Shown piece by piece: positions 16,983 to 24,165 of a DNA stretch of 51,999 nucleotides (positions are counted from its first letter, which is position 1; each line of letters opens with the position of its first letter). A program made the position numbers and the translations under genes. This stretch comes from Gammaproteobacteria bacterium UBA6724 (lineage in GTDB: Bacteria > Pseudomonadota > Gammaproteobacteria > Pseudomonadales > Azotimanducaceae). The notes below the pieces were generated by a model. It did not search any database. It was not told where the DNA came from and worked only from the letters and a program-made list of their open reading frames with translations. Location: assembly GCA_002454165.1 (NCBI GenBank), contig DKIG01000007.1:1-51999 (forward strand), read 5' to 3'.

Positions 16983-18083
16983 TTATTTTATAGGCGTTAT
17001 CAGGAACAGTGTCTGAGGGTCCGCCGCATCTTCCAGCAGGCAGGCCCTGGCAAGATCCCGAATGGTCCAGGTGATCCTATCGCCAGCCACTACCGACAGG
17101 GTGTCAATGAGGTAGTTTACATTAAATTGCATCATCATATCTGTTCCCTTGTAGTCAATTTCCAGCGTTTCTTCTGCCTCCTCCTGGAGTGAATTCTCGG
17201 CATAAATCTCCAACTTTCCCGGAGTAAAGGACAGGCGCACGGTACGATTAATTTCGTTTGAGAGTACCGCGATGCGAACAAGTGCCGTCCTCAACATCTT
17301 CCGGTCGACGACTATGACCCGGTCCTTGCCCGAAGGGATGGCGCGAGTATAGTCAGGATAGGTGGCGTCAATCAGATTGGTTATCAGCCTGGTCGGTCCG
17401 CAATCAACCTGCATCTGGTTGGCGGATAATTTCAGATCAACTTCTGAGTCGCCGGCATCGCTAACCAATCGCAACAACTCAGCCACAGCCTTACGGGGAA
17501 TAATGGCCGGCCGGTTACCGGGCGCCGAATCATAGTCCGTATGGCTAGTCGCCAGCCTATAGCCGTTGGTGGCTACCAGCCGAACCCGGGTATCTTTTAT
17601 GTCCAGCAGGAGGCCGTTATAGAAATAGCGGACATCCTGTTGGCCCATGGCAAAAGAAGTAGCGCGTAGCATTCGGCTTAAGGTATTGCCACTCAGAGTC
17701 AGACTAACCTCATACTTATCAGCCTTGATTTTTGGAAAATCTGGCACCGACATGGTGACCAGACGGGCGTGAAATTGGTTCCACTCTAGCCTCATCATCT
17801 TGTCATCTGGCGCGGCGGTAATTTTGGCTTTTTCCGGCAGATTGAGACAGATGTCCATAAACTTACGACCGGGGATGGTAGCTTTACCGGGTTCATGAAT
17901 GTCAATATCACTGAGCCTGGTGGTCAGCTGCATCTCTTGATCGGTGCCGGTCATCACCAACTCATTGTCTTTGGCAACCAGGAGGAGATGAGAAAGTATC
18001 GGTGTTGTTTGACGCTTTTCAAGAACCCCGCAGACAAACTGCAAGGGGCCCAAAAGATCTTCCCTGCTGGCTATAAATTTCAC
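16983..18083 (-). CDS. dnaN2: Second, divergent DNA polymerase III beta clamp paralogue
   Basis: This is a full-length, 366-residue DnaN homologue between dnaA and the canonical dnaN. It has no frameshift and all three clamp domains, with recognisable blocks (PILSHLLL, FAMGQQDVRYFYNG, ATNGYRLAT, LIDATYPDYTRAIP, EEAEETLEIDYKG). It differs strongly from its neighbour throughout. In the peptide-binding pocket, the position equivalent to E. coli His175 is Tyr. The C-terminus reads FLITPIK instead of VVMPMRL, losing both Met residues, the Arg and the final Leu. DNA-facing residues such as Arg24 and Gln149 appear kept. It starts with GTG (18083) behind an aaaggtaa ribosome-binding site. It may be a specialised clamp or a dominant modifier of the main one. 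dnaN2 is a descriptive label of mine, not an established gene name. Confidence 0.93.
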   Translation of the reverse strand: MKFIASREDLLGPLQFVCGVLEKRQTTPILSHLLLVAKDNELVMTGTDQEMQLTTRLSDIDIHEPGKATIPGRKFMDICLNLPEKAKITAAPDDKMMRLEWNQFHARLVTMSVPDFPKIKADKYEVSLTLSGNTLSRMLRATSFAMGQQDVRYFYNGLLLDIKDTRVRLVATNGYRLATSHTDYDSAPGNRPAIIPRKAVAELLRLVSDAGDSEVDLKLSANQMQVDCGPTRLITNLIDATYPDYTRAIPSGKDRVIVVDRKMLRTALVRIAVLSNEINRTVRLSFTPGKLEIYAENSLQEEAEETLEIDYKGTDMMMQFNVNYLIDTLSVVAGDRITWTIRDLARACLLEDAADPQTLFLITPIK

Positions 18084-18102
18084 TGCTTACCTTTATTCTT
18101 AA

Positions 18103-18119
18103 CCTTATGATTTATAAGG
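18103..18119. other. Small inverted repeat between dnaA and the first clamp gene
   Basis: ccttat (18103-18108) and ataagg (18114-18119) flank a 5-nt spacer in the 85-bp gap after the dnaA stop. It is too weak and AT-rich for a convincing terminator, with no proper T-run on the minus strand. An operator for the dnaN promoter is possible. Confidence 0.35.
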
Positions 18120-18168
18120 ATTTTATTGAATTTACTCTCGGGGTCCTAAACAGTGTATCCCGAGCTGG

Positions 18169-19557
18169 TTAACCAGTCAGGAGTTTTAACAACTGGTTGT
18201 AGTCATGCATCATCTCCCGGGTGCTCTCCCGTAACTCCTCAATCTTTCTGCAGGCATGTAGCACCGTGGTATGATCTCTCCCTCCGAAGGAATCACCTAT
18301 CTCCGGCAGGCTTTGATTTGTTAATTCCTTTGCCAAGGACATGGCGAGTTGCCTGGGTCGGGTGATTGATCTGGTGCGCTTCTTGGAATGCAGGTCGCTG
18401 ATGCGAATTTTATAATACTCCGCCACGACCTTCTGAATGTTATCTATACTGACCTGCCGGACCTGATGCGCGATTAAGTCCTTTAATGACTCCTTTGCTT
18501 GCTCCAGAGAGATGGAGACATCCCTGAATCTGGCATCGGCAATCACCCGTTTTAACGCTCCTTCTAGTTCTCGTACATTTGACTTGATAAGATTTGCTAT
18601 CAGAAAGGCGACTTCGTTAGGTAGCGCAACGGCTTTCAACTCGGCCTTCTTCATAAGAATCGCCACTCTGGTTTCCAGTTCGGGGGTCTCCAGGGGGGCG
18701 CTCATACCCCAAACAAACCGGCTTTCAAGCCGCTCCTCTAGCCCTTTTATTCCCTTGGGATAACGATCGCTGGTTAGGACAATCTGGCTATTGCTTTTTT
18801 CTTGCAATCTGTTGAAAACAGCAAAAAATTCCACCTGGCTCTTGGGACCTTGCGCCAGAAATTGAATATCATCCATCAACAATACATCCACCGCCCGGTA
18901 GTATTCCGTGAACTTCATCATGGCGCCGCCCTGAATGGCGCGAACCATGTCCTCAATAAAACGTTGAGAATACATATAGGCTACTTTCAGGTGCGGATAG
19001 CCTTCTTCAATGGCATTTCCCACAGCGTGCATCAAATGGGTCTTCCCTAGACCAACCCCGCCATAAAAGAGCAGGGGGTTATATTGTGAAGCACCGAGAT
19101 TCTCAACAACGCCTCGGGCAGCGGCTAAAGCCAGTTGATTGGAATGACCCTCAACAAAGGTGTCAAAGGTGTATTCCTTTTTGATACCTAAGAGTGGAGA
19201 AAAGCCTTCCTGCTTGATAGGTCTGGCTACTGAGGGCGGAGCCAGTTGCGGCTCCTTAGTACCAATATCTAACTGCACATTTTGAGATCCCCCTGCAGCC
19301 AGTAACTCTCTGATTCGCGGTAAAAACTGGGTGTCTATCTCATTCCTGATATACCAGTTGGGGGCAAGCAACTTGATGATGTTCCCGGTTTTCTTGTCGG
19401 AGATTGCTTGGAGTGGTCGAATACAGGTCTCAAAATCCTGGGTGGACAGTTCATCTTTTATTATTGCGAGGCATTTTTGCCAATCTTTCTGCACATTTTT
19501 TTGCACATTTTTCCGCACAACAAAGACCCTTTTGATTTGCGATTTATCGGGGCTCAA
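18169..19557 (-). CDS. dnaA: Chromosomal replication initiator protein DnaA
   Basis: This AAA+ initiator binds DnaA boxes and melts oriC. Domain I begins around DWQKCLAIIKDEL and runs to about residue 105. Domain III has Walker A GGVGLGKTHLMHA and Walker B LLMDDIQFLA. Domain IV carries the signature GGRDHTTVLHACRKI near the C-terminus. Length is about 440-462 depending on the start. 19557 is a TTG with no clear ribosome-binding site. In-frame GTG codons at 19506 and 19494 would place the start 4-8 residues before the conserved Trp, as in E. coli DnaA, and are at least as likely. The region between encodes KNVQKNVQ from a 12-nt tandem duplication. The gene faces the oriC gap, the classic arrangement. 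Confidence 0.97.
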   Translation of the reverse strand: MSPDKSQIKRVFVVRKNVQKNVQKDWQKCLAIIKDELSTQDFETCIRPLQAISDKKTGNIIKLLAPNWYIRNEIDTQFLPRIRELLAAGGSQNVQLDIGTKEPQLAPPSVARPIKQEGFSPLLGIKKEYTFDTFVEGHSNQLALAAARGVVENLGASQYNPLLFYGGVGLGKTHLMHAVGNAIEEGYPHLKVAYMYSQRFIEDMVRAIQGGAMMKFTEYYRAVDVLLMDDIQFLAQGPKSQVEFFAVFNRLQEKSNSQIVLTSDRYPKGIKGLEERLESRFVWGMSAPLETPELETRVAILMKKAELKAVALPNEVAFLIANLIKSNVRELEGALKRVIADARFRDVSISLEQAKESLKDLIAHQVRQVSIDNIQKVVAEYYKIRISDLHSKKRTRSITRPRQLAMSLAKELTNQSLPEIGDSFGGRDHTTVLHACRKIEELRESTREMMHDYNQLLKLLTG

Positions 19558-19930
19558 TTCAGGATGGAATACTAACGCATACTGGCGCCTTAGGTCAAAA
19601 ATATCAAAAGAAAAATAAAAGAAAAGGGTATATTTTTCAAATATTTATACTCCATTTCATCTAATAACCAGTGAATATATTGTGCATAAGTTGTGGATAA
19701 AAAAAGAAGCCTGAGATGATGCTCATTGCCTGTGCATAAATAGGTCTTTTCTACATACTCATCCACAGGATAGCATCAAAGAAACAACTGGTATCTACAA
19801 AACTTATGCTCGTTGCAAGTTATTGAAAGCTAGTTGGTCAACGGGGTTATCCACAAATTGCAGAGTGTTAATAATAATAAAAACAACAAGCAATATATAA
19901 AAGATTACTTATTAATAATAGATGAATGAT
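19558..19930. other. oriC: Chromosomal replication origin (oriC)
   Basis: This 370-bp AT-rich gap lies between divergent dnaA and rpmH. Two perfect DnaA boxes (TTATCCACA) are present: 19847-19855 on the plus strand and 19692-19700 on the minus strand. Variants are TTATGCACA on the minus strand at 19681-19689 and 19731-19739, and TCATCCACA at 19759-19767. Right of the last perfect box, after a 12-nt spacer, come TTAATAATAATAA (19868-19880) and about 40 bp of nearly pure A/T, a good candidate for the unwinding element. The repeated TAA triplets next to a box resemble the DnaA-trio layout of basal unwinding systems. The left part (19600-19680) is also AT-rich. No gene lies here. Confidence 0.92.
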
Positions 19931-19932
19931 GA

Positions 19933-19961
19933 TTGACGAGCAATCTGCTCTTCCCTATAAT
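19933..19961 (+). promoter_or_regulatory. Sigma70 promoter for rpmH-rnpA-yidD-yidC
   Basis: TTGACG (19933-19938) and TATAAT (19956-19961) are separated by 17 bp, nearly the full sigma70 consensus. It points at rpmH, 42 bp before its ATG. It lies at the right edge of the origin region, so transcription starts just beside the candidate unwinding element. Confidence 0.88.
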
Positions 19962-20002
19962 CACTCGCCCATTTCGTCAGATCAAATCATTGGTGCCGAG
20001 AC

Positions 20003-20137
20003 ATGAAAAGAACCTTCCAACCAAGCCTTCTCAAACGCAAAAGATCTCATGGTTTTCGAGCAAGAATGGCAAGCAAGTCGGGACGATTGATTTTGAAGCG
20101 AAGGCGCGCCAAGGGCCGGAAAATATTATCAGCCTGA
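20003..20137 (+). CDS. rpmH: 50S ribosomal protein L34
   Basis: This small 44-residue, very basic protein begins MKRTFQPSLLKRKRSHGFRA and ends GRKILSA. It is unmistakably L34, a component of the large ribosomal subunit. The family's usual GRKRLSA-type ending and the ARMASKSGRLILKRRRAKGR segment are present. It is the first gene of the rightward operon. Its TGA is followed immediately by the ATG of rnpA with no spacer. A strong promoter lies just upstream. Position next to oriC gives high gene dosage in fast growth, as is usual for this gene. Confidence 0.98.
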   Translation: MKRTFQPSLLKRKRSHGFRARMASKSGRLILKRRRAKGRKILSA

Positions 20138-20584
20138 ATGGCTTTTCTGCAAATGGTTGTTCCTGATAGCCCGGTGGGTCAAGGGCAGATAAAACTATCA
20201 ACCACAAGCGGCGGGCATAACTTTTCCTATTCACACCGACTCCATCAACATGATGAATTTGACGATGTTTTCCAAAATACTGATATTCGGATTAATCATT
20301 CCAGCATCTCGGTCCTGGCAAAACGAAACACCTTGCAGTGCAACCGTCTCGGCATCATTCTCGGCAAAAAAACACTAGCCAAAGCAGTGGCTAGGAATAG
20401 CATCAAGCGACAGATTCGTGAAATTTTCCGACAGAATGTTACTGGAAAATCTTTTACCCTCCAGAGTTTGGATATTTTGGTATTGTGCAAGCCAAATATA
20501 AACAAGACGGACCGACAAACACTAAGGAATGTTCTGTTGTCCTCCTTTGATAAACTGGCAACCAAAGCCCTGCTAAGCCCATGA
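20138..20584 (+). CDS. rnpA: Ribonuclease P protein component
   Basis: This is the protein cofactor of RNase P, which trims the 5' leaders of tRNA precursors with the M1 RNA. The family core starts at about residue 29 (FSYSHRLHQHDEFDDVFQN). It includes LGIILGKKTLAKAVARNSIKRQIREIFR, with the RNxxKR signature of the RNA-binding helix. The reading frame gives 148 residues if the ATG at 20138, touching the rpmH stop, is used. The first 25 or so residues are then an unconserved extension. Other in-frame starts are an ATG at 20153 and a GTG at 20174, and none lies closer to the core. The last 4 nt overlap yidD. Confidence 0.94.
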   Translation: MAFLQMVVPDSPVGQGQIKLSTTSGGHNFSYSHRLHQHDEFDDVFQNTDIRINHSSISVLAKRNTLQCNRLGIILGKKTLAKAVARNSIKRQIREIFRQNVTGKSFTLQSLDILVLCKPNINKTDRQTLRNVLLSSFDKLATKALLSP

Positions 20585-20841
20585 AAAAATTAGTACTCGG
20601 CATCATCTGGCTTTATCAGGCGGCCATCAGTCCCATGTTAGGACCCAGATGTCGATTTTATCCCAGTTGTTCTCAGTATGCCGTTGAAGCCATCAAAACC
20701 CATGGCCTTGCCCGGGGCCTATTCCTGACCCTTCACCGACTTGGCAAATGCCATCCATTTCACCCTGGAGGGTTGGACCCGGTGCCAAATAGTGCGCCAA
20801 AAGATGTCTCGGAAGAGATGCCAAAAGAGAGAATAGCCTAA
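20581..20841 (+). CDS. yidD: Membrane protein insertion efficiency factor YidD
   Basis: This 86-residue protein has the family core GPRCRFYPSCSQYAVEAIKTHGLARGLFLTLHRLGKCHPFHPGG, with its conserved Cys residues. It probably associates with the inner membrane through its N-terminal amphipathic segment and assists YidC-dependent insertion. It overlaps rnpA by 4 nt (ATGA) and yidC by 1 nt (TAATG), so the three are translationally coupled. Confidence 0.97.
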   Translation: MKKLVLGIIWLYQAAISPMLGPRCRFYPSCSQYAVEAIKTHGLARGLFLTLHRLGKCHPFHPGGLDPVPNSAPKDVSEEMPKERIA

Positions 20842-22556
20842 TGGACATCCAACGACTTCTTATCCTCATTGGGCTCGGGGTGACAGCCTATTTGTTGATC
20901 CTGGCATGGAACGAAGACTATGGACAGGGGCGGCACATTGAAGATAAAGCAACACTAACAAGCGACGCATCGGTCAATAAAGCCGCTGATGATTTTAGTG
21001 ATGCTGGTGATGCCGGTATCACAACCCCAGAGGCAAGTAGTATAAATGTGCCTGGCAATGATTTGACGGGTACTGTCCCCAAGTTAGAAATCACAGAAAT
21101 AGTCGATAACACCAATCCCAGGAAACCTATAGATAGACGAGCAAGACTGGTTCATGTGACGACCGATGTGTTTGAAATAGAAATAGACCTCTATGGGGGT
21201 GATATTGTCAAGGTCGCGCTACCGCAGTTCCCGGAAGCCCTGGCTAGCCCCGAGATTCCTTTTCTACTCATTGACCCGCGTAATTCCTATGCTGCCCAGA
21301 GCGGTTTGATTGGTCCCAATGGTACCGACAGGGCCAATACCAGACCGACTTTTACCGCCGCGCAAAGTCGCTATGAGTTGGGAGATGCAGATGCGCTGAG
21401 GGTGAGTTTGATATTTACTCAGCCAGACAAGACCCGGATAGTGAAGAACTTCTATTTTCGTCGGGGAGATTATCTGCTTCGGATGGAATATGAAATTATT
21501 AACGCCAGAAGTGAACCCTGGGAAGGCGCGCTTTTTACACAGATAAAAAGAGATAGCCAAAAACCAGTCAATATAGACGGGGGTTTTATGGGCTTGCAAC
21601 CTTTTGTTGGCGGTGCCACCCGCTCGGAGAAGGACCCCTATACCAAATTGGAATTTGATGATATTGCTGAGGCGACTTACAAAGCAAGGGTAGAAGAAGG
21701 TTATATGGCAATGGTTCAGCACTATTTTGTTGGTGCCTGGATCCCCGGCAACCAGACGGGCAATAGCTACCAGGCAAGAAAGTTGGTGGGGCGTGATATC
21801 TATTTTTTTGGCATCACAACACCACTGGTCCGCATCGCACCCGGCGCCAGCGATAACTTATCAGCGATGTTTTATATAGGACCAAAGGATCAATACAAAC
21901 TAGCGGAGATCACCGAAGGGCTAAACCTGACCCTTGATTACGGATTCTTATGGTGGTTGGCTCAACCCCTCTTTTACCTATTGAACTTTTTGCACGGCAT
22001 ATTCGGTAATTGGGGACTTGCCATTATCATCCTGACGATCATCGTCAAAATAGTTTTATATCCTTTATCTGCCGCCAGTTTTCGCTCGGTAGCAAAGATG
22101 CGAAAACTGCAGCCAGAAATGCAACGATTGAAGGAGCGGCACGAGGGCGACACCCAGAAACGTACAGAAGCGATGATGAATCTTTATAAAAAGGAGGGGG
22201 TTAATCCTCTTGGCGGTTGCCTACCCATCCTGTTACAAATGCCAGTATTTTTAGCGCTTTACTGGGCTCTGATGGAAAGCGTGGAGCTACGCCAGGCACC
22301 CTTTATTTTCTGGATTCAAGACCTCTCAGCCATGGACCCCTATTTTGTTCTGCCCATCCTGATGGGTATTTCCATGTACCTCACACAACTCATGAATCCT
22401 GAACCGCCAGATCCCATACAGGCGAAGGTATTCAAACTTATGCCGATCATGTTCACCTTCTTTTTCCTCTGGTTTCCATCTGGCTTAGTGCTCTACTGGT
22501 TGGTTAACAATTTGCTGACCTTTGCGCAACAATACTATGTCACCTCGCGAACCTGA
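20841..22556 (+). CDS. yidC: Membrane protein insertase YidC
   Basis: This is a 571-residue Oxa1/YidC/Alb3 insertase of the long Gram-negative form. An N-terminal membrane helix (about residues 4-23) is followed by an acidic linker and the large periplasmic P1 domain (about 70-350). The conserved insertase core then has five further hydrophobic segments. The first begins near LWWLAQPLFYLLNFLHG. The cytoplasmic hairpin follows (SVAKMRKLQPEMQRLKERH) and then NPLGGCLPILLQMPVFLALYWAL. It inserts small membrane proteins alone and helps SecYEG clients. The 1-nt overlap with yidD links their translation. The C-terminus is short, without the basic ribosome-binding tail seen in some bacteria. Confidence 0.98.
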   Translation: MDIQRLLILIGLGVTAYLLILAWNEDYGQGRHIEDKATLTSDASVNKAADDFSDAGDAGITTPEASSINVPGNDLTGTVPKLEITEIVDNTNPRKPIDRRARLVHVTTDVFEIEIDLYGGDIVKVALPQFPEALASPEIPFLLIDPRNSYAAQSGLIGPNGTDRANTRPTFTAAQSRYELGDADALRVSLIFTQPDKTRIVKNFYFRRGDYLLRMEYEIINARSEPWEGALFTQIKRDSQKPVNIDGGFMGLQPFVGGATRSEKDPYTKLEFDDIAEATYKARVEEGYMAMVQHYFVGAWIPGNQTGNSYQARKLVGRDIYFFGITTPLVRIAPGASDNLSAMFYIGPKDQYKLAEITEGLNLTLDYGFLWWLAQPLFYLLNFLHGIFGNWGLAIIILTIIVKIVLYPLSAASFRSVAKMRKLQPEMQRLKERHEGDTQKRTEAMMNLYKKEGVNPLGGCLPILLQMPVFLALYWALMESVELRQAPFIFWIQDLSAMDPYFVLPILMGISMYLTQLMNPEPPDPIQAKVFKLMPIMFTFFFLWFPSGLVLYWLVNNLLTFAQQYYVTSRT

Positions 22557-22619
22557 AAGGCGCGGGCAGACCTGTCGGCCAACCGAATCATAGACAGTAG
22601 AAGAGGTTAATAACCCGCG

Positions 22620-23996
22620 GTGAATCAACCATCCGCCCGAGACATCCCCTATATCCAGGATACCATCGCCGCCAGAGCAACTGCTCAGGGCAAAGCTGGT
22701 ATCGGTATCGTCCGGGTCTCAGGACCTTTGGTGACCGATATAGTCCGCCAGGTTATCAACCAGGTGCCTAGACCGCGCCAAGCGACTCTGTGTGATTTTC
22801 TTGGCGCAGATAGGCTCGCCATAGACCGGGGTATCGTCCTTTACTTTCCGGGTCCTAATTCATTCACCGGCGAAGATCTTATTGAGTTCCAAGGACACGG
22901 TGGTCCGGTAGTGCTTGACCTGCTGCTGAGGAGAATGGTGGAACTCGGTGCCAGGGTCGCCAGGCCCGGAGAATTTAGCCAGCGAGCCTTTCTTAATGAC
23001 AAACTGGACCTTACCCAGGCCGAGGCTCTAGCGGATCTCATTAACAGCAGCAGTGAACAGGCTGCCAGGGGCGCGATGAGATCTCTCCAAGGCGACTTCT
23101 CTCAGTTGATTGACACGCTACTTGCCGAGGTGATTGAACTGCGGGTTTTCGTTGAAGCCACTATTGATTTTCCAGACGAAGATCTGGACCCTCTGGAAGA
23201 TGAACGCCTTGACAAAAAGTTGGGAATAATTGAGGCCCGTATCCAGGAAATTTTGCGCCAGGCAGGACAGGGTGCCTTGTTGGCGGAAGGTGCGTCGGTG
23301 GTGCTTGCGGGTAAACCCAACGCGGGCAAATCAAGCCTGATGAACCGTCTGACCGGGCAGGATACATCCATCATCACTGACATTCCCGGCACTACCAGAG
23401 ATCTGGTGGACGAGCAGGTGCATCTCGGTGGCATTCCCCTCAGGATCACGGACACGGCGGGCATACGGGATAGTCATAATGAGATTGAGGCAGAAGGAGT
23501 CCGCCGCGCCGTTACAGCCGTGGCAAGCGCCGACCTGGTGATTGTGGTGATAGATGCGACCCTTGATGCCGCAATTCGCACCACTCAGCTTGCAGAGCTG
23601 ATGCGGGACGCCTGTGCATCAGTGCCGCCATTGATTGCGTTAAACAAGGTTGATCTTATTGACCAGCCATTGTCCCTTGTCCAGGGAGCATTTGCGGCGG
23701 CAATTTGCCTGTCCTGTAAAACAGGCTACGGCCTGGACGGCTTGCAAGAAACCATGCTCGGTCTGCTCGGTATCAGCACCGGCCCGGAGTCCAACTTCAC
23801 CGCTAGAACCCGGCACCTCGTTGCTTTGCACCAGGCGGCAAGTGCCGTAGCCGCCAGCAGGGCAGCAGGCAAGGCAAGGGAGTTAGTCGCGGAAGAATTG
23901 AGAGCTTGTCAAAAAGCACTCTCTGAGATCACTGGCGCCTTTGGCGTTGATGACCTGCTGGGAGAGATATTTAGCAATTTCTGTATCGGCAAATAG
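22620..23996 (+). CDS. mnmE: tRNA uridine-5-carboxymethylaminomethyl modification GTPase MnmE
   Basis: This 458-residue GTPase works with MnmG to place the (carboxymethyl)aminomethyl group on U34 of tRNAs reading two-fold degenerate codons. The N-terminal folate-binding domain starts TIAARATAQGKAGIGIVRVSGP. The G domain (about 225-380) shows GKPNAGKSS (P-loop), DIPGTTRD (switch I), DTAGI and NKVD. The C-terminal CIGK, with the catalytic Cys, is intact. The start is a GTG at 22620, 63 bp after yidC, giving the family-typical N-terminus. mnmG follows 169 bp downstream, so the two partner genes are neighbours. Confidence 0.98.
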   Translation: MNQPSARDIPYIQDTIAARATAQGKAGIGIVRVSGPLVTDIVRQVINQVPRPRQATLCDFLGADRLAIDRGIVLYFPGPNSFTGEDLIEFQGHGGPVVLDLLLRRMVELGARVARPGEFSQRAFLNDKLDLTQAEALADLINSSSEQAARGAMRSLQGDFSQLIDTLLAEVIELRVFVEATIDFPDEDLDPLEDERLDKKLGIIEARIQEILRQAGQGALLAEGASVVLAGKPNAGKSSLMNRLTGQDTSIITDIPGTTRDLVDEQVHLGGIPLRITDTAGIRDSHNEIEAEGVRRAVTAVASADLVIVVIDATLDAAIRTTQLAELMRDACASVPPLIALNKVDLIDQPLSLVQGAFAAAICLSCKTGYGLDGLQETMLGLLGISTGPESNFTARTRHLVALHQAASAVAASRAAGKARELVAEELRACQKALSEITGAFGVDDLLGEIFSNFCIGK

Positions 23997-24025
23997 AGAC
24001 TGTAATTCCGGGCGGCTGTCCAGTC

Positions 24026-24078
24026 CGCGCCTTGTTCTCTTGTGTTTAGAACAGGTGTGTTTACACAGGACAGGCGCG
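24026..24078. other. Three-way-junction-like inverted-repeat element between mnmE and mnmG
   Basis: An outer 7-bp stem (cgcgcct at 24026-24032 with aggcgcg at 24072-24078) encloses two separate hairpins: tgttct/agaaca at 24033-24053 and tgtgt/acaca at 24056-24067. All pairs are Watson-Crick. No T-run follows, so it is not an obvious terminator. It lies about 90 bp before the mnmG start and would be in its leader if the transcript reads through. I know of no named RNA family with this shape here. Confidence 0.5.
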
Positions 24079-24165
24079 TGGCATTGATGACATCATATAC
24101 ATATACTTGCGGCGCCTCGGATTGAGGTCAGCCAACACACAACTATCAAGGGAGCCGAAATAGCC

